This document shows, one piece after another, positions 33,040-41,539 of a DNA stretch of 64,000 nt (position 1 is its first letter; the number at the start of each line of letters is the position of its first letter). The position numbers and the translations under genes were made by a program. Where the stretch lies: positions 1-64,000 of the forward strand of contig JAEULA010000091.1 of NCBI GenBank assembly GCA_016793165.1, in the 5' to 3' direction. The notes beneath the pieces are model-generated. The model searched no databases. It saw only the letters and a program-made list of their open reading frames with translations, and was not told the DNA's origin. Source of the DNA: Alphaproteobacteria bacterium. Lineage in GTDB: Bacteria > Pseudomonadota > Alphaproteobacteria > CACIAM-22H2.

Positions 33040-34271
33040 GGGCACTTCTCCGCCGCCATGGCGTCGAAAACCTGGGCCATGCGCGTCAGCGCGATCTCCG
33101 TCGCGTCGAGCTCCTGCACGAGCGCGATGCGGATGTAGGGCGTGCCGAAGTTGCGGCCGTCGGCGTCGGGCTTGGTGAGATATCCGCCCGGCAGGACCTT
33201 GATGCCGGCCTCGGTCCACAGCCGGCGCGTCGCCGCCTCTCCGTCGCCGACGTTGAGCCAGAGATAGAACCCGCCCGCGGGCCGGTAGTAGTCGAAGCGG
33301 CCGGCGAAGAGGCGGTCGGCGATGTCGTACTTGCGGGCGTAGATCTCGCGCGACTCGTCGGCATGCGCGTCGTCGTTCCAGAGCCGCACTGATGCGTCCA
33401 TCACCGCATGGGAGATCGACGCGGCCTCGTAGGAGCGCAGGCGATTGAGCATCGCGATGGCGGTCGGGCTTCCGGCGACGAACGCGGAGCGCATGCCTGG
33501 CGCCGAGGAGCGCTTCGAGACGGTGTGCGAGACGATGAGATTGTCGAGCACGTGGCCGTCGGGGCCGGGCCCGAGCGCGACCGCCGCCTCGATCGCGCCG
33601 ACCGGCGGTCGCGGGGTGTAATACAGGTCCGCGTAGCACTCGTCCGCGACGAGCATGAAGCCGTGCCGGCGCGCCAGCGTCAGCGCCTTCTTCCAATAGT
33701 CGAGATCGGCGCAGGTCCCCTGCGGATTGGCCGGGCTGCACAGATAGAAGATCTGCGTGCGCTCGAGGGTCGCGGGCGGGATCGCATCGAGATCGGGCAA
33801 CCAGTTCTTGCCGGCGCTCGTCGGCAGGAATACCGGCTCGGCGCCGGCCATCACCGCCGCGCCGAAATAGACCTGGTAGAACGGGTTCGGCATCAGCGCG
33901 ATCGGCTTCGGGCCCGCATCCGGCGGCGAGATCGCGAGCAGCGCGACCATGAACAGCCCTTCGCGGCTGCCGGCGACCGGTGCGATCTGCTTGTGCGGGT
34001 CGAGCGCGCTCGCCGGAACACCGTAACGCCGCTGCAGGTAGCCGGCGCAGGCCTCACGCAACGCGGGCGTGCCGACGAGCGGCGGATAGAGGTTCCAGCG
34101 GCTGCGATCGGCCCCGATCGCGTCGATCGCGAAGGCTGGCGGCTTGTGCTGCGGCTCGCCGACATGGAGCAGCAGCGGCTTGATGTTCGCGCGCGGCTCC
34201 GAGCCCTGCAGGAGATCGGCAAGGCGCTGGAATGGATAGTCGTTCAGGCGTTCGAGGCGCGCATTCAGCAT
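33036..34271 (-). CDS. PLP-dependent aminotransferase, class I/II (DapC-like)
   Basis: A 411-residue fold-type I aminotransferase. The PLP-binding Lys lies in SHTVSKRSSAPGMRSAF, a pattern typical of succinyldiaminopimelate and LL-diaminopimelate aminotransferases. CSPANPQGTCADLDYW and LVADECYADLYY supply the other cofactor contacts, and the late Arg in YIRIALVQ binds the substrate carboxylate. The ATG at 34269-34271 begins MLNARLERLNDYPFQRLADL, the usual N-terminus. Lysine/diaminopimelate biosynthesis is therefore the likely role, but aspartate or other amino-acid aminotransferase activity cannot be excluded. It overlaps ftsK. Confidence 0.87.
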   Translation of the reverse strand: MLNARLERLNDYPFQRLADLLQGSEPRANIKPLLLHVGEPQHKPPAFAIDAIGADRSRWNLYPPLVGTPALREACAGYLQRRYGVPASALDPHKQIAPVAGSREGLFMVALLAISPPDAGPKPIALMPNPFYQVYFGAAVMAGAEPVFLPTSAGKNWLPDLDAIPPATLERTQIFYLCSPANPQGTCADLDYWKKALTLARRHGFMLVADECYADLYYTPRPPVGAIEAAVALGPGPDGHVLDNLIVSHTVSKRSSAPGMRSAFVAGSPTAIAMLNRLRSYEAASISHAVMDASVRLWNDDAHADESREIYARKYDIADRLFAGRFDYYRPAGGFYLWLNVGDGEAATRRLWTEAGIKVLPGGYLTKPDADGRNFGTPYIRIALVQELDATEIALTRMAQVFDAMAAEKCP

Positions 34272-34415
34272 GGTGAACCGGTGGCGGCGAGGAGATCGGG
34301 CCCGAGTTCCACCAGCGGTCCGTCGGCGCCGATCCCCGATAGTACAAATGAAAAACAAATCTATCGGCGACACTCTTAAAGTACAAGTCGAGGTTCGGGC
34401 CGGGCCCTGCCGACG

Positions 34416-34467
34416 AGATGTCGTGGCCGTCCGGATGTTCCCTACGAAATACCCGAGTCGCGTGAAC
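34416..34467. repeat. 52-base direct repeat, copy 1
   Basis: Matches copy 2 (34560-34611) at 45 of 52 positions. The outer parts are almost invariant: AGATGTCGTG at the start, then TGTTCCCTACGAAAT and CCCGAGTCGCG. The variable part is an eight-base block near position 11-18. The copies are 144 bases apart in the same orientation. Confidence 0.8.
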
Positions 34468-34559
34468 GCGGCGGAACAAAGTGCCAACTCCGGCCCGGAC
34501 CGTCGAACCGGCAGCGCCGCGGAGCTGAATAGCCGGCTTCAGACCGTACCGGACCCGCC

Positions 34560-34611
34560 AGATGTCGTGTCGGGACCGATGTTCCCTACGAAATCCCCGA
34601 GTCGCGAGAAC
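34560..34611. repeat. 52-base direct repeat, copy 2
   Basis: Second copy of the repeat at 34416-34467, ending 13 bases before the stop codon of the MFS pump gene. Sequence flanking both copies on the left (CCGGGCCCTGCC and CCGGACCCGCC) is also similar, so the duplicated unit may be about 65 bases. No further copy was noticed in the window. Confidence 0.8.
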
Positions 34612-34624
34612 ATCTCGCCGGCCG

Positions 34625-35830
34625 CTATCCGGCGACCGGCCGGGGGGCGAGGGCGGTCCGCTCGATCGTCAGGGCGCCGAGGGTCAGGATGCACATGGCG
34701 AAGGACATCGACAGCGGCGTGCCGTCGAAAAAACGGGTGACCGCGTAGCCGACGATCATCGCGGCGCTCATCTGGATGACCCCCAGGATGGCGGCGGAGA
34801 CGCCCGCCATGTCCGGGTGCGGCTCCATCACGCCTGCCGTCGTGTTGGGCACGATGACCCCATTGGCGCAGATGAAGATCCAGACCGGAAGCATCGTCGC
34901 GGCGACGCCCAAGGTCCCCGTCAGGCCCAGCGCGGACAGCCCGAGCCCGAGCACACCGGCGCCCGCGGCGGCGAACGTCCCCGCGCGCCGGTTGGCGGCC
35001 ACGCCGCGCGTGCGCACCGTTCGCGAGTTCACCGCATTGCCGAGGATCAGCAGTCCGGCGGTCGACGCGAAGAAGAAGCCGTAAGCCCAGGTCGGGATGC
35101 CGAAGCCGCGGATGAGGACGAACGGCGAGCCCGAGATGTAGGCATACATCGCGCCGAAGCTGCAGGTCTGGATGAAGGCATTGGCGACGCATTCGCGCGT
35201 CCCGAAGAATCGCCGCCAGTTGGCGAGGATGCGGCGCGGAAGCAGCGCGTCGCGATCGGGCATGCGGAGGCTCTCGCCGAGCTGCGCCCATGCCAGGATC
35301 ACCACGACCGCGCCGAATGCCGCCAGGAAGACGAAGATCGCGCGCCAGCCCGCGGTCTCGATCAACGCGCCGCCGATCAGCGGCGCCACGAGCGGGCCGA
35401 GGGTGAGGATCATCATCATGCGGGACAGCAGATGCGCGCCGCGCGGCCCGGAAAAGTCGTCGCGTATGATCGCCGGCGCCAGGACGCGGCCGGCCGCGGC
35501 CCCCGCGCCCTGGATGAATCGCGCGAAGATGATGGCGTCGATGCTCGGCGACACGGCGGTGATCGCGCCGCCGATGGTGAAGACGACGAGGCCGCAGAGC
35601 ACGACGGGGCGGCGGCCGAAGCGATCGCCGAGCGGTCCCCAGACGAGGATGCCGATTGCGAGCCCGAGCAGGAATGCGCCGAGGGTCAGCTGCGCGCGCT
35701 CGGGCCTCGTCGCGAAGGCGTCGGCCAGGACCGGAAGCGCCGGCAGGACGATGTCGACAGACAACGCGACGACTCCACCGATCGCCGCAAGAAGCGTCGT
35801 GTGCGGCAGCGATCCGGGGACATACGCCAT
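34625..35830 (-). CDS. MFS multidrug efflux pump, Bcr/CflA family
   Basis: A 401-residue inner-membrane drug:proton antiporter with twelve expected helices. Diagnostic motifs are DIVLPALPVLADAF in helix 1, GPLGDRFGRRPVVLCGLVVF (motif A, loop 2-3), ARFIQGAGAAAGRVLAPAII (motif B/C region) and RAIFVFLAAFGAVVVILAW. The PNTTAGVMEPHPDMAG segment in the C-terminal half is also typical. It starts at ATG 35828-35830. It lies between the aminotransferase and amtB genes on the same strand but is flanked by intergenic repeats and hairpins, so it is probably its own unit and may be an insertion into a conserved neighbourhood. Confidence 0.92.
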   Translation of the reverse strand: MAYVPGSLPHTTLLAAIGGVVALSVDIVLPALPVLADAFATRPERAQLTLGAFLLGLAIGILVWGPLGDRFGRRPVVLCGLVVFTIGGAITAVSPSIDAIIFARFIQGAGAAAGRVLAPAIIRDDFSGPRGAHLLSRMMMILTLGPLVAPLIGGALIETAGWRAIFVFLAAFGAVVVILAWAQLGESLRMPDRDALLPRRILANWRRFFGTRECVANAFIQTCSFGAMYAYISGSPFVLIRGFGIPTWAYGFFFASTAGLLILGNAVNSRTVRTRGVAANRRAGTFAAAGAGVLGLGLSALGLTGTLGVAATMLPVWIFICANGVIVPNTTAGVMEPHPDMAGVSAAILGVIQMSAAMIVGYAVTRFFDGTPLSMSFAMCILTLGALTIERTALAPRPVAG

Positions 35831-35919
35831 GCGCGAGAAACGACTGCAATGTGGAGCAAGGTACGTACTGCAGCCCGCCGATGCTGTCCAAGGCCCAACG
35901 CCTCGGCAACCGAAGCACC

Positions 35920-35993
35920 GGGAGCGGCCCCGCGTCGCGGAGCCGCTCCCTGCCGGCTTGCGCCCGGAATCCGATCGGCGCGAATGCCGATCG
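35920..35993 (-). terminator. Two tandem hairpins downstream of amtB
   Basis: Hairpin 1 (35972-35993) has an 8-base perfect stem CGATCGGC/GCCGATCG with a six-base loop, 14 bases past the amtB stop. Hairpin 2 (35920-35950) has a 9-base stem GGGAGCGGC/GCCGCTCCC with an inner CCGCG/CGCGG stem. No U run follows either, so they may act as a Rho-independent-like stop without a tail or as 3'-end stabilisers. Confidence 0.4.
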
Positions 35994-36006
35994 CGTCGAG
36001 GCGCCG

Positions 36007-37383
36007 CTACTGGACCGTCTCGCCGTGCTGGGCGATGTCGAGTCCGTCGCGCTCGGCCTCGTCGGCGACGCGCAGGCCCATGGCCGCATCGATGACCTTC
36101 AGGATCACGAAGCTGGCGACGGCCGAGTAGACGATGGTGAAGCCGACGGCGATCGCCTGGGTGACGATCTGGCTCGCATTGCCTTCGAGCAGGCCCTGCG
36201 ATCCGGCCGGTGTCGCCTCGGTCGCCGAGAGCGCGCCTGCGGCGAAGACGCCCGTGAGCAGCGCGCCCACGATGCCGCCGACGCCGTGCACGCCGAAGAC
36301 GTCGAGCGAGTCGTCGTAGCCGAGCGCGCGCTTGAGGCTCGTCGCGGCCCAGAAGCAGACGACACCGGACACGAGGCCGATGATCAGGGCGCCGCCGGGA
36401 AGCACGAAGCCCGACGCCGGCGTGATCGCGACCAAGCCCGCGACCGCGCCCGAAATCACGCCGAGCACCGAGGGCTTCCCGCGCGCCGCCCACTCCGTGA
36501 ACATCCAAGCGAGCGCCGCGCCCGCGGCCGCGATCTGGGTGACCGCCATCGCCATGCCGGCGCGACCGTTGGCGCCGGCCGCCGACCCGGCATTGAAGCC
36601 GAACCAGCCGACCCACAGCAGCGAGGCGCCGATCACCGCGAGCGTGAGGTTGTACGGCGCCATGTTGTCGTGGCCGTAGCCGCGGCGCTTGCCCAGCACC
36701 ACCGCCGCCACGAGGCCGGCGATGCCGGCGTTGACGTGCACGACCGTGCCGCCCGCGAAGTCCAGCGCGCCGAGCGTGAACATCCAGCCGCTCGGATGCC
36801 AGACCATGTGCGCGACCGGCGCGTAGACCGCGAGCACCCACACCGCCATGAACCACATCATCGCCGAGAACTTCATGCGGTCGGCGAAGGCGCCGCAGAT
36901 CAGCGCCGGCGTGATGATCGCGAAGGTCATCTGGAACATCATGAAGACGACCTCCGGGATCGTCGTCGCGACGGCACCGTCGCCGGTGCCGACGGTGAAC
37001 GGCTTCTCCCAGCCCATGCCCGAAAGCAGCAGCCGCGAGAAGTCGCCGACGAAAGCGTTGCCGTTGCCGAAGGCGAGGCTGTAGCCGACGACCATCCACA
37101 GCACGGTGACCAGGCAGCAGATCGCGAAGGACTGCATCATCGTCGCCAGGACGTTCTTCTTGCGCACCATGCCGGCGTAGAACAGCGCCAGGCCCGGGAT
37201 CGTCATCATCAGCACGAGGGCGATCGAGGTGAGCATCCAGGCGGTGTCGCCGGTGTCGATCTTGGCGTCGGCGGCGAAGGCGGGCGAGGCGCCCAGCGCG
37301 GCGACTCCCAGCGCCGCGGCGAAGGCGGCCGCGAGGCCGGCGCCGGGGCGACCGCGCAGGGATGTGGTGGCATATGAAGTCAT
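36007..37383 (-). CDS. amtB: Ammonium transporter AmtB
   Basis: A 458-residue inner-membrane ammonium channel. A cleavable signal peptide (cleavage near AFAADA) is followed by about eleven helices. Conserved segments are GDTAWMLTSIALVLMMTIPG, LFYAGMVRKKN, FAGGTVVHVNAGIAGLVAA (with the pore His), YDDSLDVFGVHGVGGIVGAL (second pore His) and the C-terminal tail ending ERDGLDIAQHGE, the region that contacts PII. GAGGAGG precedes the ATG. A sigma-54-like promoter lies about 65 bases upstream. It follows glnK across a 263-base gap, so the pair may be both cotranscribed and separately started. Confidence 0.96.
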   Translation of the reverse strand: MTSYATTSLRGRPGAGLAAAFAAALGVAALGASPAFAADAKIDTGDTAWMLTSIALVLMMTIPGLALFYAGMVRKKNVLATMMQSFAICCLVTVLWMVVGYSLAFGNGNAFVGDFSRLLLSGMGWEKPFTVGTGDGAVATTIPEVVFMMFQMTFAIITPALICGAFADRMKFSAMMWFMAVWVLAVYAPVAHMVWHPSGWMFTLGALDFAGGTVVHVNAGIAGLVAAVVLGKRRGYGHDNMAPYNLTLAVIGASLLWVGWFGFNAGSAAGANGRAGMAMAVTQIAAAGAALAWMFTEWAARGKPSVLGVISGAVAGLVAITPASGFVLPGGALIIGLVSGVVCFWAATSLKRALGYDDSLDVFGVHGVGGIVGALLTGVFAAGALSATEATPAGSQGLLEGNASQIVTQAIAVGFTIVYSAVASFVILKVIDAAMGLRVADEAERDGLDIAQHGETVQ

Positions 37384-37447
37384 GTCGTGCCTCCTCGTTG
37401 GCGCGGCCGGCGCCGAGGCGACGCGGCCGTCATTCGGGGGTGGACTC

Positions 37448-37463
37448 TCAATTTCCGTGCCAG
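37448..37463 (-). promoter_or_regulatory. Candidate sigma-54 promoter upstream of amtB
   Basis: On the minus strand the site reads CTGGCACGGAAATTGA. It matches the sigma-54 consensus TGGCACG-N4-TTGC except that the -12 GC is GA. The GG and GA are ten bases apart as required. It lies 65 bases before the amtB start, in the right orientation, and a near-copy stands before glnK. Confidence 0.6.
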
Positions 37464-37646
37464 CAGGTGCGGCTTGCCGTCCGGCCGCGATTTCCCGAGG
37501 TTCGGCGCGGCCGCCGGGCCTCGGCGATGCGCGACGCCACGCAGGAGGTGGGCCTCGTGCCCGGGTTGCGGGCCCCGACGTCTGGCGGAAATGCCGCGAA
37601 ATGCGGCAGGTTCACGGGGCTCTGTCTGCCTAAACGGCAGGCAATC

Positions 37647-37985
37647 TCACAGCGCCTCGCCGTCCGTCTCGCCGGTGCGGATGCGCACGGCGTGCGACAG
37701 GTCGTAGACGAAGATCTTGCCGTCGCCGATCTTGCCCGTGACCGCGGCCTTCTGGATCGCCTCGACGACGCGCGCGACGACGGCGTCCGCGACGGCGACC
37801 TCGATCTTCACCTTCGGCAGGAAGTTCACCTGGTATTCGGCGCCGCGATAGATCTCGGTCTGGCCTTTCTGACGGCCGAAACCCTTCACCTCGCTGACCG
37901 TGAGCCCCTGCACGCCCAGCTGCGTCAGCGCCTCGCGCACCTCGTCGAGCTTGAACGGCTTGATGACCGCCATGACCATTTTCAT
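37647..37985 (-). CDS. glnK: Nitrogen regulatory protein PII (GlnK/GlnB)
   Basis: A 112-residue trimeric signal protein of nitrogen control. It has MKMVMAVIKPFKLDEVREAL, the T-loop QKGQTEIYRGAEYQVNFLPK with the uridylylation tyrosine at position 51, and the B-loop TGKIGDGKIFV for ATP. The C-terminus VRIRTGETDGEAL is typical. GGAAAGGAC stands before the ATG at 37983-37985. The adjacent amtB on the same strand favours GlnK over GlnB: GlnK docks on AmtB to close it when ammonium is plentiful. A sigma-54-like site lies about 75 bases upstream. Confidence 0.94.
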   Translation of the reverse strand: MKMVMAVIKPFKLDEVREALTQLGVQGLTVSEVKGFGRQKGQTEIYRGAEYQVNFLPKVKIEVAVADAVVARVVEAIQKAAVTGKIGDGKIFVYDLSHAVRIRTGETDGEAL

Positions 37986-38057
37986 CGTCGGGTCCTTTCC
38001 CAGATCGCGTGACGGCGGCGCTCGATGGCGAGCGCGCACCGCCGATGCCCGGGTCTA

Positions 38058-38074
38058 TTCAAGACCCGTGCCGA
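38058..38074 (-). promoter_or_regulatory. Candidate sigma-54 promoter upstream of glnK
   Basis: On the minus strand the site reads TCGGCACGGGTCTTGAA, close to TTGGCACG-N4-TTGCA, again with GA instead of GC at -12. It shares GGCACGG-N3-TTGA with the amtB site. It overlaps a short inverted repeat (CGGGTC/GACCCG), so it could instead belong to a structure downstream of the alpha-hydroxy-acid dehydrogenase gene. Confidence 0.45.
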
Positions 38075-38105
38075 TCAGGCGCGACGTGACGATGGCGTGG
38101 TGTGC

Positions 38106-39293
38106 TCAGAGGCTCGGCGCGTTGTGGCCGGGCGGCAGGCGATCGATGAGAAGATGGTCGCGGCCGAGCTCGTCGGGCGAGTTGCAGCCGAGATAGCCGA
38201 GCACGCGGTCGAGCTCGTCCTTCATCAGGCCGAGGAAATGGCCGACGCCGGCCTCGCCGCCGGCCGCGACCGCGAAGGCGGCCGGACGGCCGAACAGCAC
38301 GCCGTTGGCGCCGAGGGCGATCGCCTTGGCGACGTCGGTGCCGCGGCGGAAGCCGCTGTCGATCAGGATCGTCATGCGCTTGCCGACCGCATCGGCGACC
38401 TCGGGCAGCATCTCGAACGGGGCCGCGGCATGGTCGAGATTGCGGCCGCCGTGGTTCGACATGATGATCCCGTCGGCGCCGGCGGCCAGCGCCTGCTCGG
38501 CCTCGTCGGGACGCATCACGCCCTTGATCAGCAGCGGGCCCTTCCAGATGCGACGCAGCTCGCGGATATGGCCGTAGTCGAACGAGGCGCGGCGATTCCC
38601 CTGGAAGTACTGCACGCCTGCGATGTGGTCGCGGACCTCGGGCACCTCCGCCTCGATGATCTCCATCCGCGGCAGGCCCTGCTTCAGATAGACCTCCCAG
38701 ACCCAGCGCGGCTTCGACAGCACGTGCGCGATGTTCGCCGGCGTCTTCTTGACCGTGAGCGAGAAGCCGTTGCGGCGGTCGCGCTCGCGCTTGGGCGGCA
38801 TATGCGTGTCGGTCGTCACCAGCAGGGCTTCGTAGCCGGCGCGCTGCGCGCGCTCCACCATCGCGCGGTTCACGCGCTCGTCGTTGAACACGTAGAGCTG
38901 GAACCACAGCCGCGCCTCCGGAACCGTCTCGCGGAGGCGGTCGATCGATACCGCGGCCGCCGTGCTCAGGCCGTAGGGCACGCCGGCGGCGGCGCAGGCG
39001 CGCGCCATCGCGATCTCGGCGTTCGGCGCGAAGCTCGACAGGCTGCCCATCGGCGCGATGGCGATCGGCGCGGCGGTGCGCTTGCCGAAGAGGTCGACCT
39101 CGAGGCTGCGTTTCGTCACGTCCACGACCGTGCGCGGCCGGAAGCGGACGCGCTCGAACGCAGCGCGGTTGAAGCGCACCGCGACCTCGTCCTCGGCGCC
39201 GCCGTCGATGAAATCGAACACCGGCTTGGGCAGCCGGCGCGCCGCGAGGCGGCGAAGGTCCTCGACACTGTGGATGGCGGAGAAATCGGCCAT
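38106..39293 (-). CDS. FMN-dependent alpha-hydroxy-acid dehydrogenase (LldD-like)
   Basis: A 395-residue flavoenzyme of the L-lactate dehydrogenase/glycolate oxidase family. FDFIDGGAEDEVAVRFNRAA, APIAIAPMGS, WFQLYVF and VTTDTHMPPKRERDRRNGF form the FMN site. The catalytic His-containing motif is MSNHGGRNLDHAAAP, and LIDSGFRRGTDVAKAIALGA completes the barrel. The usual VTVDT-type motif contains HMPPK rather than the lactate-oxidase-like residues, so the substrate may not be lactate; mandelate-like or other 2-hydroxy acids are possible. It ends 120 bases before the glnK start on the same strand. Confidence 0.9.
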   Translation of the reverse strand: MADFSAIHSVEDLRRLAARRLPKPVFDFIDGGAEDEVAVRFNRAAFERVRFRPRTVVDVTKRSLEVDLFGKRTAAPIAIAPMGSLSSFAPNAEIAMARACAAAGVPYGLSTAAAVSIDRLRETVPEARLWFQLYVFNDERVNRAMVERAQRAGYEALLVTTDTHMPPKRERDRRNGFSLTVKKTPANIAHVLSKPRWVWEVYLKQGLPRMEIIEAEVPEVRDHIAGVQYFQGNRRASFDYGHIRELRRIWKGPLLIKGVMRPDEAEQALAAGADGIIMSNHGGRNLDHAAAPFEMLPEVADAVGKRMTILIDSGFRRGTDVAKAIALGANGVLFGRPAAFAVAAGGEAGVGHFLGLMKDELDRVLGYLGCNSPDELGRDHLLIDRLPPGHNAPSL

Positions 39294-39463
39294 GACGCTC
39301 CCGGAGCCGTTCGGCGTTCTGTCTCAAAGGGAGGGTGAGCCTAGAGCAAGGAGGCGCCCGGCGGCGACGGGTCTCGCGACCTCGCCGGCCGCCGGAACCG
39401 CGCCGGTCCTGCGGCGGTTTTGCATTGGCGGGCGTCGCGCGGATGCGCTAACGGCAAGGTGCC

Positions 39464-40702
39464 ATGTCAGATCTGTCGCATCGGTCGTCGGGCGACGTCG
39501 TCATCGTCGGCGGCGGCCTGGTCGGCCTCAGCCTCGGTGTCGCGCTGGCCCAGGCCGGCCTCGCAACCACGGTCGTGGACCGCGACCGGCCTGCGGATGC
39601 GGTCGCCGACGCCTATGACGGCCGCTCGTCGGCCCTGGCCTGGGGCTCGACGCGGGTCCTCGACGGCCTCGGCCTCTGGGATGCGATCGCGCCACACGCC
39701 GCGCCGATCGACGACATCCGCGTCTCGGACGGCGAGTCGCGCCTGTTCCTCCACTACGATCATCGCGACGTCGGCGATAACCCGCTGGGCTACATCGTCG
39801 AGAACCTGCACACCCGGCGCGCGCTCAATGCGCGCGTCGCCGCGCTGCCGCGGCTGACCTGGCTCGCGCCGGCGGTGGTCAGCGGCATCGCCATCGATCC
39901 GGGCGCGGCGCGCGTCACCCTCGCGGACGGCCGGGTGCTGACATCGCGGCTCGTGGTCGGCTGCGACGGCAAGCGCTCCTTCGTGCGGCGCGCGGCCGGC
40001 ATCGCCGCCTTCGAGCATCGCTACGGCCAGACGGGGATCGTGGGCACCGTCCGCCACGAGCGGCCGCACGGCAACATCGCGCATGAACGCTTCCTGCCCG
40101 CCGGGCCGTTCGCGATGCTGCCGCTGCCCGATCGCGACGGCGTGCACCGGTCCTCGATCGTATGGACCGAGCGCGACGCGATCGTCCCGCGGCTCATGGC
40201 GCTCGACGACGCCGGCTTCAATGCCGAGATGCAGCGCCGCTTCGGGCCGACGCTCGGCGCGCTCGCGATCATGGGGCGGCGCTGGGCCTATCCGCTCGAG
40301 CTCGTGCAGTCCGCGCGCTATGCCGCGCCGCGACTCGCCCTTGCCGGCGATGCCGCGCACGGCGTGCATCCGATTGCCGGCCAGGGCTTGAACCTCGGAT
40401 TGCGCGACGTCGCCGCGCTCGCGGAGTGCCTCGTCGATGCGGCACGCACCGGGCTCGACGTCGGGGCGCTCGACGTGCTCGAGCGCTACGAGGGCTGGCG
40501 GCGCGTCGACGCGGTCACGCTGATGGCGGTCACCGACTCCCTCAACCGCCTGTTCTCGAACGACATCGCGCCGGTGCGACTGGCGCGGGACATCGGGCTT
40601 GCCGTGGTCGACCGCATCGCGCCGCTCAAGCGGCTGTTCATGCGCCATGCGATGGGCATGGTGGGCGACCTGCCGCGCCTGACCCGCGGCGAGAAGCTCT
40701 GA
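39464..40702 (+). CDS. UbiH/UbiF/VisC-family FAD monooxygenase
   Basis: A 412-residue flavin hydroxylase likely acting in ubiquinone biosynthesis. The FAD Rossmann motif is DVVIVGGGLVGLSLGVALAQ (residues 11-30), the family motif DG is within VVGCDGKRSFVRR, and the second FAD motif is LALAGDAAHGVHPIAGQGLN, followed by LGLRDVAALAE. These are hallmarks of UbiH-type enzymes; which ring position it hydroxylates cannot be told. It is transcribed away from lldD-like (170 bases), and a methyltransferase gene follows. Confidence 0.9.
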   Translation: MSDLSHRSSGDVVIVGGGLVGLSLGVALAQAGLATTVVDRDRPADAVADAYDGRSSALAWGSTRVLDGLGLWDAIAPHAAPIDDIRVSDGESRLFLHYDHRDVGDNPLGYIVENLHTRRALNARVAALPRLTWLAPAVVSGIAIDPGAARVTLADGRVLTSRLVVGCDGKRSFVRRAAGIAAFEHRYGQTGIVGTVRHERPHGNIAHERFLPAGPFAMLPLPDRDGVHRSSIVWTERDAIVPRLMALDDAGFNAEMQRRFGPTLGALAIMGRRWAYPLELVQSARYAAPRLALAGDAAHGVHPIAGQGLNLGLRDVAALAECLVDAARTGLDVGALDVLERYEGWRRVDAVTLMAVTDSLNRLFSNDIAPVRLARDIGLAVVDRIAPLKRLFMRHAMGMVGDLPRLTRGEKL

Positions 40703-40716
40703 CCGGTCGTGCGGTC

Positions 40717-41532
40717 GTGGTCGACCCCGTCGACGTCAACCGGCTGAACTGGGACGAGCGCGCGACGATCCACGCGCGCGACGCGACCGGCGACTACATG
40801 CTCGACGCCTTCCGCGCCGGCGCCGACGCGCTCCACGACATCGACGCCCTGGAGATCGGCGACGTCGAGGGCAAGCGCGTGCTGCACTTGCAGTGCCACA
40901 TCGGCCGCGACACGCTCAGCCTGGTGCGGCGCGGGGCCGTCGCGACGGGCCTCGACTTCTCCGCAGCGGCGCTCGACGTCGCGCGTCGGCTGGCGGCCGA
41001 GACCGGGCTCGGCGCCGACTTCGTCCAGGGCCGGGTCGAGGAGGCGCCGCGCCTCGTGCCGGGCCCCTTCGATCTCGTCTACACGACATGGGGCACGATC
41101 AACTGGCTGCCCGATCTGCGCCCGTGGGCCCGCGCGATCGCGGCGGTGCTGGCGCCGAACGGCGAGCTCTACTTTGCCGACGCCCACCCCGGCTTCCTGG
41201 TCCACGACGAGCGCGCCCACGGCCTGGTGCCGACCTACGATTTCCATACGCCGCCGGAGCGGCCGCTCGCCTTCACCAGTGCCACGACCTACACGGGCGA
41301 TCCGACGATCCTGAAGAACCAGCAGAACTACGAGTGGATCCATCCCTTGTCGGAGATCTTCGGCGCGCTGCTGGGGGCCGGCATGGCCGTCACGATGTTC
41401 CACGAGCACGAGGTGCTGCCATGGCGCGCGGTGCCCGCCCTGGTGCCGGCCACGCCGCGCTTGTGGCGCCTGCCGGACGGCCATCCGCGCCTGCCGCTCT
41501 CCTTCTCGCTGCGCGCGCGCCGGGTGCGTTGA
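40717..41532 (+). CDS. Class I SAM-dependent methyltransferase
   Basis: A 271-residue methyltransferase. The SAM-binding motif I is RVLHLQCHIGRDTLSLVRRG (about residues 53-72), with the acceptor strand VATGLDFSAAALDVARR and DLVYTTWGTINWLPDLRPWA as later motifs. The C-terminus has NYEWIHPLSEIFGALLGAGM and PLSFSLRARR, seen in small-molecule methyltransferases. I chose the GTG at 40717; a CTG at 40699 overlapping the UbiH-like stop is the only alternative. It is probably cotranscribed with the monooxygenase. It converges with the Gfo/Idh gene seven bases away. Confidence 0.83.
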   Translation: MVDPVDVNRLNWDERATIHARDATGDYMLDAFRAGADALHDIDALEIGDVEGKRVLHLQCHIGRDTLSLVRRGAVATGLDFSAAALDVARRLAAETGLGADFVQGRVEEAPRLVPGPFDLVYTTWGTINWLPDLRPWARAIAAVLAPNGELYFADAHPGFLVHDERAHGLVPTYDFHTPPERPLAFTSATTYTGDPTILKNQQNYEWIHPLSEIFGALLGAGMAVTMFHEHEVLPWRAVPALVPATPRLWRLPDGHPRLPLSFSLRARRVR

Positions 41533-41539
41533 GCCGCGT

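Larger units (their letters stand above)
34272..34624. other. 353-base intergenic region with repeats and an AT-rich patch
   Basis: No gene is seen here. The region separates the aminotransferase gene from the 3' end of the MFS pump gene, both on the minus strand. It contains the two 52-base direct repeats listed separately. Between about 34340 and 34382 lies the most AT-rich stretch of the neighbourhood, including GATAGTACAAATGAAAAAC and CTATC, which could form a short stem and could hold the promoter of the leftward aminotransferase-ftsK unit. No convincing -35/-10 pair was assigned. Confidence 0.5.

Noticed and set aside
34325..34385. Intrinsic terminator in the AT-rich patch between MFS and aminotransferase genes
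   Set aside because: The possible stem is only six or seven bases with a long loop and no clear U run; it is more likely promoter DNA.
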